NCBI RefSeq assembly: GCF_002217435.1
Contig: NZ_MUHF01000019.1
Coordinates: forward strand, 301,769 to 365,768
Reading direction: 5' to 3'
DNA: 64,000 bases
Origin: Flavobacterium reichenbachii
GTDB taxonomy: Bacteria; Bacteroidota; Bacteroidia; Flavobacteriales; Flavobacteriaceae
In this document: positions 17,733 through 26,841 of the stretch, one piece after another
Numbering within the stretch: the first letter of the stretch is position 1
How the letters are laid out: each line of letters opens with the position of its first letter
Translations under genes and position numbers: made by a program
The notes under the pieces: model-generated
Seen by the model: only the letters and a program-made list of their open reading frames with translations
What the model was told of the DNA's origin: nothing
Databases searched by the model: none

Positions 17733-18341
17733 ATGGGATTAGATCTACGATTATTCGCAATTTCATACGAAGCAAATTTTGTTCTTGAAAAGGCAAAATC
17801 AAATCTTTATTATGCAATAGACTTCGATAAGATTTTAGATACCGAAACTCTAAAGTTGCATTTAAGGATGATTCAGAAAAATCCAGAGGGAATACCAGAA
17901 AATATAATGCAAGAGCTAATTGAAGATTCAATAAAAGTTATCAATTGTTATCCTAATAAAAATAAAGATAATTACAGTTTTTATAGTTTTACAAGGGGTT
18001 ATGAAACGTTGAATTATCTTTTAAAAGAGTATTTAAAAGACAAAATTAATGTTGAAGTTTCTGAGCTGTTTTATTCGGGAATTGAAATCGAAAATGAATC
18101 GCAATTTGTGCGATTTCATTATATAGATAAAGAAGAGGTACAAAGAATATATGAATTACTAGAGCCAATTGAGTTTAATGAACTTATCAAATATTATCAT
18201 TATGACATCATGATTGAAAATATTTACAAATTGGTACTTTCTGATCGTTTTAAATTTTTGGAGGAAGAATTTAATAATCTTAAGAAATTTTATTTTGAAT
18301 CAAAAATGATTGATGCTTTTGTAATTATTAAAATTTCATAA
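17733..18341 (+). CDS. DUF1877-like protein, possible immunity protein
   Basis: A 202-residue soluble protein without signal peptide. It starts MGLDLRLFAIS and ends with LKKFYFESKMIDAFVIIKIS, which resembles the MG start and the FYxxA...V end of DUF1877 proteins. That assignment is from memory of the family and is moderate. The gene is AT-rich even for this window. It lies between two nearly identical terminator-like repeats and just before an Imm22-like gene, so an orphan immunity function against a polymorphic toxin is a reasonable inference. No toxin gene is nearby. Confidence 0.7.
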   Translation: MGLDLRLFAISYEANFVLEKAKSNLYYAIDFDKILDTETLKLHLRMIQKNPEGIPENIMQELIEDSIKVINCYPNKNKDNYSFYSFTRGYETLNYLLKEYLKDKINVEVSELFYSGIEIENESQFVRFHYIDKEEVQRIYELLEPIEFNELIKYYHYDIMIENIYKLVLSDRFKFLEEEFNNLKKFYFESKMIDAFVIIKIS

Positions 18342-18396
18342 TTGTTATAAAGAAAAACAGTAATTGCAGTGATGTAATTGCGGTTTTTTTGATTTT
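18340..18396 (+). terminator. Decayed second copy of the asd terminator
   Basis: 57-nt near-copy of 17575-17632 (about 54 of 58 positions equal). The stem is weakened by one mismatch and one wobble but retains a seven-T run. It starts at the stop codon of the DUF1877-like gene. Confidence 0.7.
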
Positions 18397-18459
18397 GAAA
18401 GGAATATAAATTGTACTTTGCATTAACATAAAATCAAAATTATTAAAGAGATTAAAATT

Positions 18460-18852
18460 ATGAGAAAAGAAACCAGTCATTTTTGGTTTGGGAACTTTAA
18501 GACCGAAGAGCAGTATTTTGATTTTGTTGGTGAAAGTGAAGATTATTATCTAGAAGATGAAGAAGACGATGAAAAATACATTTCTGAATTTGCAAGATCG
18601 CAAGGGAAACATTTTTTAGATCATGATTTTATGGAAAGCGGATTTGCAAATGAAGCGATTTCGTTTGAAGAAAAATTCAAAATCTATTCTTATTCACCCC
18701 AATGGATTAAAATAGCCAAAGAAAGGCTAGAAGATCTAGACTACGATTTATCTCAAATTAATACGGTTGTTTTTATAACAAAAGAGTTAATTAAAAGCCC
18801 GGTGTCAATTGACAATCTATTGTATATTGGAGAAATCGAGTACGAAATTTAA
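18460..18852 (+). CDS. Imm22-family-like immunity protein
   Basis: A 130-residue acidic cytoplasmic protein. The N-terminus SHFWFGNFKTEEQYFDF, then SEFARSQG and FLDHDFMESGF, fits the Imm22 (DUF4284) pattern: a WxGxF start and an acidic D-x-D-x-x-E stretch. Members of that family are immunity proteins in polymorphic toxin loci. There is no adjacent toxin, so this is an orphan immunity-type gene. It is preceded by a TACTTTG-like sequence at 18414-18420 and followed by a bidirectional terminator. Confidence 0.7.
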   Translation: MRKETSHFWFGNFKTEEQYFDFVGESEDYYLEDEEDDEKYISEFARSQGKHFLDHDFMESGFANEAISFEEKFKIYSYSPQWIKIAKERLEDLDYDLSQINTVVFITKELIKSPVSIDNLLYIGEIEYEI

Positions 18853-18872
18853 AAAGAAGTATCTTAGAAAAT

Positions 18873-18903
18873 AAAAAGGCGAGAATCAAATTCCCGCCTT
18901 TTT
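18873..18903. terminator. Bidirectional terminator
   Basis: AAAAAGGCG (18873-18881) pairs with CGCCTTTTT (18895-18903), with one mismatch before a further GAA/TTC pair. It has A- and T-runs on both sides and sits between the converging Imm22-like and ferredoxin genes. Confidence 0.85.
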
Positions 18904-18911
18904 AATTATTT

Positions 18912-19229
18912 TTAATATTCAGGAGCCAGTTCTAACTCCAGTCCTTCCAATTCTGTAGTAATAGGGATCTGACAGCCTAAACGACTATTAGATTTAACAT
19001 AAAACGCTTCAGAAAGCATGGCTTCTTCCTCGTCTCCCATTTCTGGTAATGCCACATCGTTTAGAACATAACATTGACAGGAAGCACACATGGCCATTCC
19101 TCCGCAGGTTCCTTCAACAGGAAGCTCGTATGCTTTGCATAACTCCATTATGTTCATTGCCATATCAGTTGGAGCTTGTAATTCATGTATAACTCCTTCT
19201 CGATCTTTAATCTTTATTAATACATCCAT
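18912..19229 (-). CDS. 2Fe-2S ferredoxin, adrenodoxin type
   Basis: A 105-residue cytoplasmic electron carrier. Three cluster cysteines are Cys42, Cys48 and Cys51 in GTCGGMAMCASCQC, and the fourth is in SRLGCQIP near residue 86. This C-x5-C-x2-C-x(~35)-C spacing is that of adrenodoxin-type ferredoxins, which serve Fe-S assembly or oxygenases. Length is normal. It lies with NifU- and Mrp-type genes on the same strand within 2.5 kb, consistent with a role in Fe-S cluster metabolism, but an unrelated gene lies between them. Confidence 0.93.
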   Translation of the reverse strand: MDVLIKIKDREGVIHELQAPTDMAMNIMELCKAYELPVEGTCGGMAMCASCQCYVLNDVALPEMGDEEEAMLSEAFYVKSNSRLGCQIPITTELEGLELELAPEY

Positions 19230-19286
19230 TTTTATATTTGGAATTTATTGACTGGATTTTATAACGTGAGAAAATCCTAATGTATA

Positions 19287-19766
19287 TTAACTATTTGGTT
19301 TTGTGCTAAAAGCAAATTCCCTTCTTTTGTTTTCTTTAAGGCGCATTTGAACACCAAGAATATTATCATCTTTTTCCATAATAGTTACTACAGCAACTAC
19401 AGAATAATAATCTTTATCTGATTGGAAAATTAATGTTCCCTCATAAGTCGAGTTTAATATGCCCTGCTTATCAGTTGCTTCTGTAATTTTTTTAGGATGA
19501 GAAAATGCAGCTGTACTGTAAACAGCCTTGTTTGATAATTTCCCTCTTCCTTCTACAAAATCATACAAAAAATCATAATTTCCAATTCTTAAGCTTCCTG
19601 GTTCATCGTTTGGATTAACAGAAAATACAATCTTTCCGGCGTATGCAAAGTCTGCCCATTCTTCTGCTTCATTTACCCAAGCTTTATCAACAATAAAAGT
19701 TTTACTTTGTCCATAGCTGACAGAGACAAGAAAAATAGATAAAAGCAACGTGTAAAATTTTTTCAT
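19287..19766 (-). CDS. Hypothetical secreted protein
   Basis: A 159-residue protein with a signal peptide (MKKFYTLLLSIFLVSVSYG, cleavage before QSK). The mature part is rich in beta strands (KIVFSVNPND, LRIGNYDFLYDF, SVVAVVTIMEKDD, VQMRLKEN) with no cysteine and no motif I recognise. It is likely periplasmic. A TAAATTTG box at 19801-19794 ends 27 nt before the ATG. It sits between the ferredoxin and NifU-domain genes on the same strand. Confidence 0.75.
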   Translation of the reverse strand: MKKFYTLLLSIFLVSVSYGQSKTFIVDKAWVNEAEEWADFAYAGKIVFSVNPNDEPGSLRIGNYDFLYDFVEGRGKLSNKAVYSTAAFSHPKKITEATDKQGILNSTYEGTLIFQSDKDYYSVVAVVTIMEKDDNILGVQMRLKENKRREFAFSTKPNS

Positions 19767-19948
19767 AAAATTTAAGATTTAGGGTTATGCCGGCAAATTT
19801 AATTTAAAATTGTAAAACAGGCTTAACTCAAAATCTCAATTTTTTATGGTGTTTTTTGTCGCATCTTTAAAAAAAGAATAGAATATGATGTTATTATTGA
19901 TAATTTTACAACTTTTCGTACTAAAAAGTTTTGCTATTATCTCCAATA

Positions 19949-20188
19949 TTACATTATGTTAACCACCGTTTCTATCTGCGGTGCATATTTTTTTATTGTT
20001 GTTTCAACTCCGGCTTTCAGTGTCATCTGATTTACGCTGCAGCTAATGCATGCTCCTTCTAGACGAACTTTAACGTGTTTGTCATCATCTATAGAAATAA
20101 GTGTTATATCTCCTCCATCAGATTTTAAAAACGGTCTGATTTCATCAAGAGCTAATAATACATTGCTTGTTAATTCTTCTGTTGTCAT
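19949..20188 (-). CDS. NifU-like C-terminal domain protein (Fe-S scaffold/carrier)
   Basis: 79 residues from the ATG at 20188 (MTTEELTSNV). The longer frame opens with TTG at 20215 and adds residues unlike the family, so I reject it. It consists of a single NFU domain, with PFLKSDGGDITLISI and the cluster-binding CxxC at Cys47 and Cys50 (GACISCSVNQMTLKAG). It would carry or deliver 4Fe-4S clusters in the cytoplasm. It lies 96 bp downstream of the Mrp-type gene on the same strand, a functionally sensible pair. Confidence 0.93.
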   Translation of the reverse strand: MTTEELTSNVLLALDEIRPFLKSDGGDITLISIDDDKHVKVRLEGACISCSVNQMTLKAGVETTIKKYAPQIETVVNIM

Positions 20189-20284
20189 AATTTTATCAAT
20201 TAGAAAATTTGTCAATTAGGGAATGAGATAATTATCAAAATTAACAATCATCTCATTTTCTAATTATCTCCTTATCTTATTATA

Positions 20285-21415
20285 TTAATTCTTTTTTACT
20301 GCTGAACATCCAGCCATTGTTGTAATTTTAATAGCTTCGGTTTCAGGCAGACTTTCGTTTCTGCTTACTACTTCCTGCACTACATTTCTTGTGATTCCTT
20401 CAAAAATAGCTTCAATTGGAGAAGCTGTTTGAAGAGCTGCCGGACGACCATAATCTCCAGCTTCACGAATAGATTGTACAATTGGCACTTCTCCTAAGAA
20501 AGGAACACCCAAATCTTCTGCAAGATTTTTTGCACCTTCTTGTCCAAAAATATAATATTTGTTTTCTGGTAATTCTTCAGGTGTAAAGTATGCCATGTTT
20601 TCTATAATTCCTAAAACAGGCACATTAATGTTATCCTGCATAAACATAGCAACTCCTTTTTTTGCATCGGCAAGAGCAACAGCTTGCGGCGTACTTACTA
20701 CAACAGCTCCTGTTATAGGCAGTGACTGCATAATAGAAAGGTGAATATCTCCGGTTCCTGGAGGTAAATCCAGAAGCATAAAGTCTAATTCTCCCCAGTC
20801 TGCATCAAAAATCATTTGATTTAAGGCTTTTGCAGCCATTGGACCTCTCCAGATTACAGCTTGACTTGGTGCTGTAAAGAAACCAATAGAAAGCATCTTG
20901 ATTTCGTAACTTTCAATAGGTTTCATTTTTGATTTTCCGTCAACAGTAATAGAAACTGGCTTTTCGTTCTCTACATCAAACATAATCGGCATAGAAGGAC
21001 CGTAAATATCAGCATCAAGAACTCCAACCTTAAATCCCATTTTTGCCAGAGTTACGGCTAGATTAGCGGTAACAGTAGATTTTCCGACACCTCCTTTTCC
21101 AGAAGCAACGGCAATAATATTTTTAATTCCAGGAATAGCACGACCTTTAATTTCGTTTTTCTCAGGAGTTTCAACTTTAATATTTACTTTAATTTTTGCT
21201 TCTGGCGATACCAATTCGTGAATTGTTTTTTTGATATCGTCTTCAGCTCTTTTCTTGATATGCATTGCAGGAGTGTGCAGTATTAAATCTACTACAACTT
21301 CATCGCCAAAAGTAATAACATTAGCAACGGCGCCGCTTTCTACCATATTTTTCCCTTCGCCAGCTATAGTGATTGTTTCTAGAGCTTTAAGAATTTCTTT
21401 TCTGTCTAATTTCAT
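20285..21415 (-). CDS. Mrp/NBP35-family Fe-S cluster carrier ATPase
   Basis: A 376-residue P-loop ATPase that binds and transfers Fe-S clusters (ApbC/Mrp family). An N-terminal DUF59-like domain (about 1-95) precedes the deviant Walker A GKGGVGKSTVTANLA near residue 115. DLPPGTGDIHLSIMQS is the Mrp signature. The C-terminal CxxC seen in many Mrp proteins is not present in the usual place; a single Cys is near the end (MAGCSAVKKN). It probably forms a unit with the NifU-domain gene. A TATCTTTG box lies at 21493-21486. Confidence 0.92.
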   Translation of the reverse strand: MKLDRKEILKALETITIAGEGKNMVESGAVANVITFGDEVVVDLILHTPAMHIKKRAEDDIKKTIHELVSPEAKIKVNIKVETPEKNEIKGRAIPGIKNIIAVASGKGGVGKSTVTANLAVTLAKMGFKVGVLDADIYGPSMPIMFDVENEKPVSITVDGKSKMKPIESYEIKMLSIGFFTAPSQAVIWRGPMAAKALNQMIFDADWGELDFMLLDLPPGTGDIHLSIMQSLPITGAVVVSTPQAVALADAKKGVAMFMQDNINVPVLGIIENMAYFTPEELPENKYYIFGQEGAKNLAEDLGVPFLGEVPIVQSIREAGDYGRPAALQTASPIEAIFEGITRNVVQEVVSRNESLPETEAIKITTMAGCSAVKKN

Positions 21416-21828
21416 TTTGATGTGCTGTTTTCTATGAATGAAATCAATTTAAGGTATTGTCTTTATTTAAACTGATTTCAGACTGCAAAGATAACAGATT
21501 AAGTTCGGATTTATACCCTTTTAAATTGGATTTATCGATATACAGATTGTTCAAAACGATGATTAAAAATATATTGAATGCCAGTAAATCACATTTTATA
21601 AAATAAAAAGTATGACGGTATGCTTTTATAAAGATCAAAAAAGATAAATTTTGGATCTTAAATTTTGCAGTTTTATAGATAAATTCTCGCAAAAAACACG
21701 TACATTTGATAGCCTTAAATCTATGATTTCCAATTATTAAAAAATTTGTGAAAGCTTGTTTTTAGAGTGCTCTATTGGTCTTTCCGTATTTTTTAATAAA
21801 TTTTTTTTAAAATTTAAATATAAAAAAT
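21416..21828. other. 413-bp intergenic region between divergent genes
   Basis: Very AT-rich. It holds a TATCTTTG box for the mrp-type gene (21493-21486) and a TACATTTG box at 21701-21708 that could serve the L,D-transpeptidase. A long open frame on the minus strand (21444-21692) starts with TTG and has no protein-like features, so I do not call it. I see no RNA gene or repeat here. Confidence 0.5.
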
Positions 21829-23445
21829 ATGCGAAATTTTACTTTTCTTCCTGTTGTTGCTTTGAGTTTTTTTATATTTTCTTTTAAATCTGTACCTGAA
21901 GATTCAAATTATAAAAAGACGTATCATTCTTCAGAAAAACATTCTGTCGCTGCCACTTATATTTCTATCATTTCTATTGATGCAGCAGTGATTAATGATT
22001 TCTTTAAGCGGTATCCCAAATTAAAAAAATATCAAAAAGACGTTCAGGAAATTTATAAAACCAAATCGTATAAATCTATTTGGTACGATGAAAAAAACAT
22101 TAGTGAATTTGGGGCATTATTATATCAAAAAGTAAACGTGCTGAAAGATCAGGGAATAGACAGCAAAATGCCTTATAAAGAAATAATTGATCAGGCATTT
22201 AACGAAAGTGATAATATTGATCCGCCAAAAATAGACACAGAATTACTCCTAACCAGCATGTATATTTTTTATGCCAGTAATGTTTATTCTGGCGTAGATC
22301 CGGCAACGTTAAAGAAAATTGGATGGTATTTACCGGCCAAAAGTATTTCGTATTCCAAAATTTTAGATTCTCTAATTGTCGATACAAATCGATTGAATGA
22401 AGACGATAATCTTTTATTCAGTCAATATTACAAGCTGAAAGATGCCTTAAAAAAATATCGTAAAATCGAAACCGATAATCTTTGGCAGAAAATTACAATT
22501 GACAGTGCTAATTATAAAGATTTGAGACCCGATGATACCAGCGTTGCCATTAAACAAATTAGACAGCGTTTGTTTGTTGTGGGAGATCTGAAACGCGATT
22601 CTCAAAGTGATGTTTATGACGAAGAATTAATGGCGGGCGTTTTGAATTATAAAAAAAGATACAATCTCAAATTAAATTATGCCATAACGAGAGATCATAT
22701 CAATCAATTGAATGAACCCATCAGCAAAAGAATTAAAACGATTATGCTGAATATGGAAAGATGCAGGTGGATTCCGACCAATTTGTCTAAAGCAAGTGAA
22801 TATGTAATGGTTAATATTCCGTCCTTTAGAATGTTTTATGTGAAAGACGGACAATATGCACTGGTTTCGGATATTTTCGTTGGTAATAGGCTGAGTGAAA
22901 CGGTGATATTCAGCGGTACTATGGACCGTATCGTTTTCAGTCCGTATTGGTATGTTCCGAACAGCATTATTCAAAACGAATTAAAACTCCAGATTGCAAG
23001 CAATAAAAACTATCTGGCCGAACATAATATGGAATGGAATGGAGGGAAAGTGAGACAAAAGCCAGGGCCTAAAAACTCTTTAGGATTGGTAAAATTTATG
23101 TTCCCAAATCCGAATGATATTTATATGCACGATACGCCTGCAAAAAGTTTGTTCGAATTTGAAAACCGTACTTTTAGTCATGGCTGCATTAATGTGAAAG
23201 AGGCAAAAAATTTGGCTTTGGCTATTTTAAAAGATGATCCAGACTGGCCGGCAGATAAAATTGATAAAGCTATGAGCGGTGAAAAAGAAACGACTTGTAT
23301 GCTTAAAAATAAGATTCCGGTGTATATTGGATATTTTACAGCTTGGGTTCAGGACAATGGCGAAATAAACTTTTTTCCAGATGTTTACAGCCGTGATGAG
23401 AGTTTAGATAAATTGCTTTATTCTGATTCTGTGAGCATGAAATAA
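21829..23445 (+). CDS. L,D-transpeptidase (YcbB/LdtD type)
   Basis: A 538-residue cell-wall enzyme that would form 3-3 cross-links or attach other groups to peptidoglycan. An N-terminal hydrophobic stretch (FLPVVALSFFIFSFKS) is a signal or anchor. The middle has a peptidoglycan-binding-like part (SVAIKQIRQRLFVVGDL, about 230-280). The YkuD catalytic domain (about 320-490) has the HDTP motif and SHGCINVKEAKNLA, with nucleophile Cys453. Length and domain order fit the YcbB group. The neighbouring genes on the plus strand are unrelated. It converges on the ABC permease. Confidence 0.93.
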   Translation: MRNFTFLPVVALSFFIFSFKSVPEDSNYKKTYHSSEKHSVAATYISIISIDAAVINDFFKRYPKLKKYQKDVQEIYKTKSYKSIWYDEKNISEFGALLYQKVNVLKDQGIDSKMPYKEIIDQAFNESDNIDPPKIDTELLLTSMYIFYASNVYSGVDPATLKKIGWYLPAKSISYSKILDSLIVDTNRLNEDDNLLFSQYYKLKDALKKYRKIETDNLWQKITIDSANYKDLRPDDTSVAIKQIRQRLFVVGDLKRDSQSDVYDEELMAGVLNYKKRYNLKLNYAITRDHINQLNEPISKRIKTIMLNMERCRWIPTNLSKASEYVMVNIPSFRMFYVKDGQYALVSDIFVGNRLSETVIFSGTMDRIVFSPYWYVPNSIIQNELKLQIASNKNYLAEHNMEWNGGKVRQKPGPKNSLGLVKFMFPNPNDIYMHDTPAKSLFEFENRTFSHGCINVKEAKNLALAILKDDPDWPADKIDKAMSGEKETTCMLKNKIPVYIGYFTAWVQDNGEINFFPDVYSRDESLDKLLYSDSVSMK

Positions 23446-23452
23446 AAATATT

Positions 23453-23484
23453 AAACCCGGCAGATTTAGAAAATTGCCGGGTTT
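23453..23484. terminator. Hairpin between converging genes
   Basis: AAACCCGGCA (23453-23462) pairs with TGCCGGGTTT (23475-23484). The T-run is short, but the position between two converging stops fits a bidirectional terminator. Confidence 0.65.
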
Positions 23485-23508
23485 AAGTAAAAAAAATGGT
23501 CTACAAGC

Positions 23509-25941
23509 TTATTCGTATTTTAAATATTTTAAAACATCTATTTTCGTAACCTGATATGCTTTTGCTAAAACAATTAGCAATGTTAGAATTAATAGTGAAA
23601 CCAATGCAATGCTAAATGGAATTACAGAAATATTAATTCTGAAAGCAAAATTCTCCAGCCATTTTTGCAATAAAATATAAGCTGGCACAATCCCGATTGC
23701 AAATCCCAATAAGCAGAAAACGATATATTGTTTTGATAATTCTTTCAATAAAACATCTGTTTCTGCACCCAGCGTTTTTCTAATTGCAATTTCTTTCAGT
23801 CTTCTCTCCATCGAAAATGATGCCAAAGCAAACAATCCGAAGATGGCAATTACAATTACAACAAGATTTAAAATAAAAAACAGGTCTTTTTGTTTTACTT
23901 GTTCCTCGTATGTTTTGGCAAATCCTTTATTTACAAATTCGTAGAAAAAAGGATAATCCTGATTAACATTTTTCTCAAAATAAGTCTTGAGTTTAGCTAA
24001 GGTTTCCGTTAAATTATTTGGAGAAACTTTGACAAGGATATTTTGAAAATTGTACGTTTTTAAAGTTTTCATATTCACAAATACCATTGGCGGCACTTTG
24101 TTTTGTAATCCTGTAATATGAAAGTCTTTCACCACTCCAACTACCTTAAATTTTAAGCCGTCAGAACCACCATCGCTAAACCCGGATGTTATCACCGTAT
24201 TTATAGGATTTTTTAGACCCAGCGCTTTTACACAAGCTTCGTTGATCAGCCAGTTGTTTATCGTATCCGAAGCATATTTTGGAGACAGATTACGGCCTTT
24301 TACAACTTTAATTTTCATCATTTCAAGAAAATCAAAATCCATTTCTACATTTCGGGGCTGTACAAACATACCATTATGGGTAAAACCAGAACTGGAGTTT
24401 GTACTATAACCTAATGTTCCGGCAAAAGTAGATACATTTTCGACTCCCGGTATTTTTAGAATCTCCTGTTTAGTGGTGTAATATTTTCCTCCTTTAGTTT
24501 TGTAATCATCATAATTGAATGCAACTCTAATGACCTGACTGCCGCTAAAGCCCAAGTCTTTATTCATCATGTAATTAACCTGCGAGTTTACAATTAAGGC
24601 ACCAATGATAAAAAATGCCGCGATGCCAAATTGAAAAATAAGCATCGAATTTCTAATCCAGATACCGCTTTTACTTCGGGAGAAATTGCCTTTTAAAACC
24701 TTCAAAGTTTCGAAATTTGAAATATAAATGGCAGGAAAAATACCAGCAAGTCCAATGACTAATACAAATATAAAAATGAGCTGCAGGTAAAATTCACTGC
24801 CATTCAAAATCAAAGTCTTTTTCAGGAAAGTGTTATAATACGGTAATGATATTTCTACAATTGCCAAAGCAAAAAGAATAGATAAAACAACAACTATGGC
24901 AGTTTCAAAAATAAACTGTGATATGATTTGAGATTTACTTGCACCAACAATCTTACGAACGCCTACTTCTTTTGCACGCTTAATAGCAGACGCTGTCGCC
25001 AGATTAATGTAGTTTACCAGTGATAAAACTAAAATCAAAATAGAGAGACCAACCATGATATAAAGCAATTGAAGATTACCGTCTCCTTCAGGAAAATTTC
25101 TTCCTCCAGAAGACTTAGTTCCGTGCAGGCGTGATTTTTCCAGTTGATCTATAATAACCGTAATCTCACCGTTTTCCTTTACATACTGCTCAACCGTCTG
25201 CCCGCTTTCTTTGGCATCTTTTAAAGTTCGGTTAACAAAATTTACATTTTGCATTTTCTTTAAAACAGCTTCAGGATCAGCGTTTTTCTTGATTTTAATC
25301 ATCAAGCCGTAGCTGAAATTTCCCCAGCTGTTGAGATCATTTTCGCGGACAATATCACCAAAAACATATTCTGGTTCGATAGAAGAAGGCGATATAATTT
25401 GATAAACAGATTTTATTACATAAGATTTATTGTCATAAGTAATTATTTTGCCTATCGGATCTTCATCTGCAAAAAGCAGTTTTGCCTGTTCCTCAGAAAT
25501 GGCGGCGCTGTTTTTTTCTTTTAAAATATTTTTTTTGGCACCTTTTATAATTGGGAAAGGGAACATATCAAAAAAACCATTGTCTGAAACGGTAATTTTT
25601 TTAGCTATAATTTTTTTACTTCCAAATTTAATTACACCATCATTATACCAGGTATTCATAAACGAAATCTGCTCAATTTCAGGAATAGTCGCTTTGCAGG
25701 TATTTCCAAACGGAATTGAACAAGAAGCCCAAATATCTCCGGTAATACCAATTTTATTCAGAACCATATAAGAATTTTCTTTTTCAGAATTCCATCGATT
25801 GTATGCATTTTCGTTGTTCCAATATAAAATCGCAAAGATGACACCTGCAATCCCAATACTAAGTCCTAAAACATTTAAAAATGAAAACAGTTTGTTTTGC
25901 TTTAAATGATAAATAAAAATTTTAAACCAATTGTAAATCAT
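23509..25941 (-). CDS. ABC transporter permease, FtsX/MacB type
   Basis: An 810-residue inner-membrane permease of the Bacteroidetes FtsX type. A first transmembrane helix (about 18-38) precedes a periplasmic MacB core domain. A three-helix FtsX block (about 290-405), a second helix plus periplasmic domain (from about 425), and a last FtsX block (about 690-800) follow. EVGVRKIVGASKSQIISQF and KEIAIRKTLGAETDVLLKEL are the two coupling motifs that contact the ATPase. Together with the adaptor and ATPase it would export a substrate across the envelope. The substrate is unknown. It ends the operon, 4 bp after a 40-residue ORF. Confidence 0.93.
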   Translation of the reverse strand: MIYNWFKIFIYHLKQNKLFSFLNVLGLSIGIAGVIFAILYWNNENAYNRWNSEKENSYMVLNKIGITGDIWASCSIPFGNTCKATIPEIEQISFMNTWYNDGVIKFGSKKIIAKKITVSDNGFFDMFPFPIIKGAKKNILKEKNSAAISEEQAKLLFADEDPIGKIITYDNKSYVIKSVYQIISPSSIEPEYVFGDIVRENDLNSWGNFSYGLMIKIKKNADPEAVLKKMQNVNFVNRTLKDAKESGQTVEQYVKENGEITVIIDQLEKSRLHGTKSSGGRNFPEGDGNLQLLYIMVGLSILILVLSLVNYINLATASAIKRAKEVGVRKIVGASKSQIISQFIFETAIVVVLSILFALAIVEISLPYYNTFLKKTLILNGSEFYLQLIFIFVLVIGLAGIFPAIYISNFETLKVLKGNFSRSKSGIWIRNSMLIFQFGIAAFFIIGALIVNSQVNYMMNKDLGFSGSQVIRVAFNYDDYKTKGGKYYTTKQEILKIPGVENVSTFAGTLGYSTNSSSGFTHNGMFVQPRNVEMDFDFLEMMKIKVVKGRNLSPKYASDTINNWLINEACVKALGLKNPINTVITSGFSDGGSDGLKFKVVGVVKDFHITGLQNKVPPMVFVNMKTLKTYNFQNILVKVSPNNLTETLAKLKTYFEKNVNQDYPFFYEFVNKGFAKTYEEQVKQKDLFFILNLVVIVIAIFGLFALASFSMERRLKEIAIRKTLGAETDVLLKELSKQYIVFCLLGFAIGIVPAYILLQKWLENFAFRINISVIPFSIALVSLLILTLLIVLAKAYQVTKIDVLKYLKYE

Positions 25942-25945
25942 CGCG

Positions 25946-26068
25946 TTATTGTTTTAGAATTATTTCGGTTACGGTACGAACAGAAACAGTATTTCTGTTT
26001 TCTAATGTCGTTATTTTGCAAAGAAATCCTGCCAGGATTAAAATTGCAGTTACAATAAATTTGATCAT
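25946..26068 (-). CDS. 40-residue small membrane protein inside the ABC operon
   Basis: ATG at 26068-26066, stop at 25948-25946. It begins MIKFIVTAILILAGFLCK, a Lys followed by one hydrophobic helix (about 4-17), and has a short polar tail ending in EIILKQ. It fills the gap between the ATPase stop (26076) and the permease start (25941) with spacings of 7 and 4 bp, the packing expected of a real gene in a polycistronic unit. It could be a small subunit or regulator of the transporter. No family is recognised. Chance ORFs of 40 codons are common, so the evidence is mainly position, helix and spacing. Confidence 0.55.
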   Translation of the reverse strand: MIKFIVTAILILAGFLCKITTLENRNTVSVRTVTEIILKQ

Positions 26069-26075
26069 TTTGATT

Positions 26076-26783
26076 TTATTTAGCATCCATAAAAACATCC
26101 ACATTTCTCTGGTTTAATCTTTCAGAGAAAATAACGCCATCTTTCATATGGATAGTTCTTTGAGAAAAAGAAGCATCATAATCAGAGTGGGTCACCATCA
26201 GGATTGTAGCACCTTTAGCATGCAGATCGGTTAAGAGTTCCATTACTTCATTACCATTTTTACTGTCTAAGTTTCCGGTTGGCTCATCGGCAAGAATGAT
26301 TTTAGGATCATTTACCAATGCTCTTGCAACAGCAACTCTTTGCTGCTGTCCTCCCGAAAGCTGCTGCGGAAAATGTTTTAAACGGTGAGAAATGTTTAAT
26401 TTTTCAGCAATCGCTTCAATTTTTTGCTTTCTATCAGATGCTTTAACATTGTTGTAAAGCAAAGGCAGTTCGATATTATCATAAACCGAAAGCTCGTCGA
26501 TCAAATTGAAATTCTGGAAAATAAATCCGATATTTTCTTTTCTTACTTTGGCTCTTCCTTTTTCTTTTAAGCCGATCATTTCCTGATCTAATAATTTATA
26601 GCTTCCGTCTGAAGCGCTGTCAAGCAGTCCGATAATATTTAATAAAGTCGATTTTCCACAGCCCGAAGGTCCCATAATTGTTAAGAAATCTCCTTTTTGA
26701 ATCTGTAAATTAATGCCGCTCAAAGCTGCAGTTTCGATCTCTTCTGTTTTAAAAACTTTGGTTAAATTCTGAATTGTGATCAT
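26076..26783 (-). CDS. ABC transporter ATP-binding protein, LolD/MacB type
   Basis: A 235-residue ATPase on the cytoplasmic side of the inner membrane. Walker A is GPSGCGKST near residue 40, the Q-loop lies in GFIFQNFNLIDELSV, the signature is LSGGQQQRVAVARAL near 143, Walker B is IILADEP near 162, and the switch His is in MVTHSD near 200. It powers the FtsX-type permease downstream. Length is typical. The 121 bp between it and the adaptor contain a TGAAACC repeat. Confidence 0.96.
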   Translation of the reverse strand: MITIQNLTKVFKTEEIETAALSGINLQIQKGDFLTIMGPSGCGKSTLLNIIGLLDSASDGSYKLLDQEMIGLKEKGRAKVRKENIGFIFQNFNLIDELSVYDNIELPLLYNNVKASDRKQKIEAIAEKLNISHRLKHFPQQLSGGQQQRVAVARALVNDPKIILADEPTGNLDSKNGNEVMELLTDLHAKGATILMVTHSDYDASFSQRTIHMKDGVIFSERLNQRNVDVFMDAK

Positions 26784-26841
26784 AATTTTTTAGGTTTTAA
26801 TGTTGTTAAAATGTTTTTTGATTGATGATTGAGTTTTTTTT

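Noticed and set aside
21444-21692. 82-codon frame on the minus strand
   Set aside because: TTG start, very AT-rich, no domain, and no sensible spacing to neighbours; probably noise in an intergenic region.
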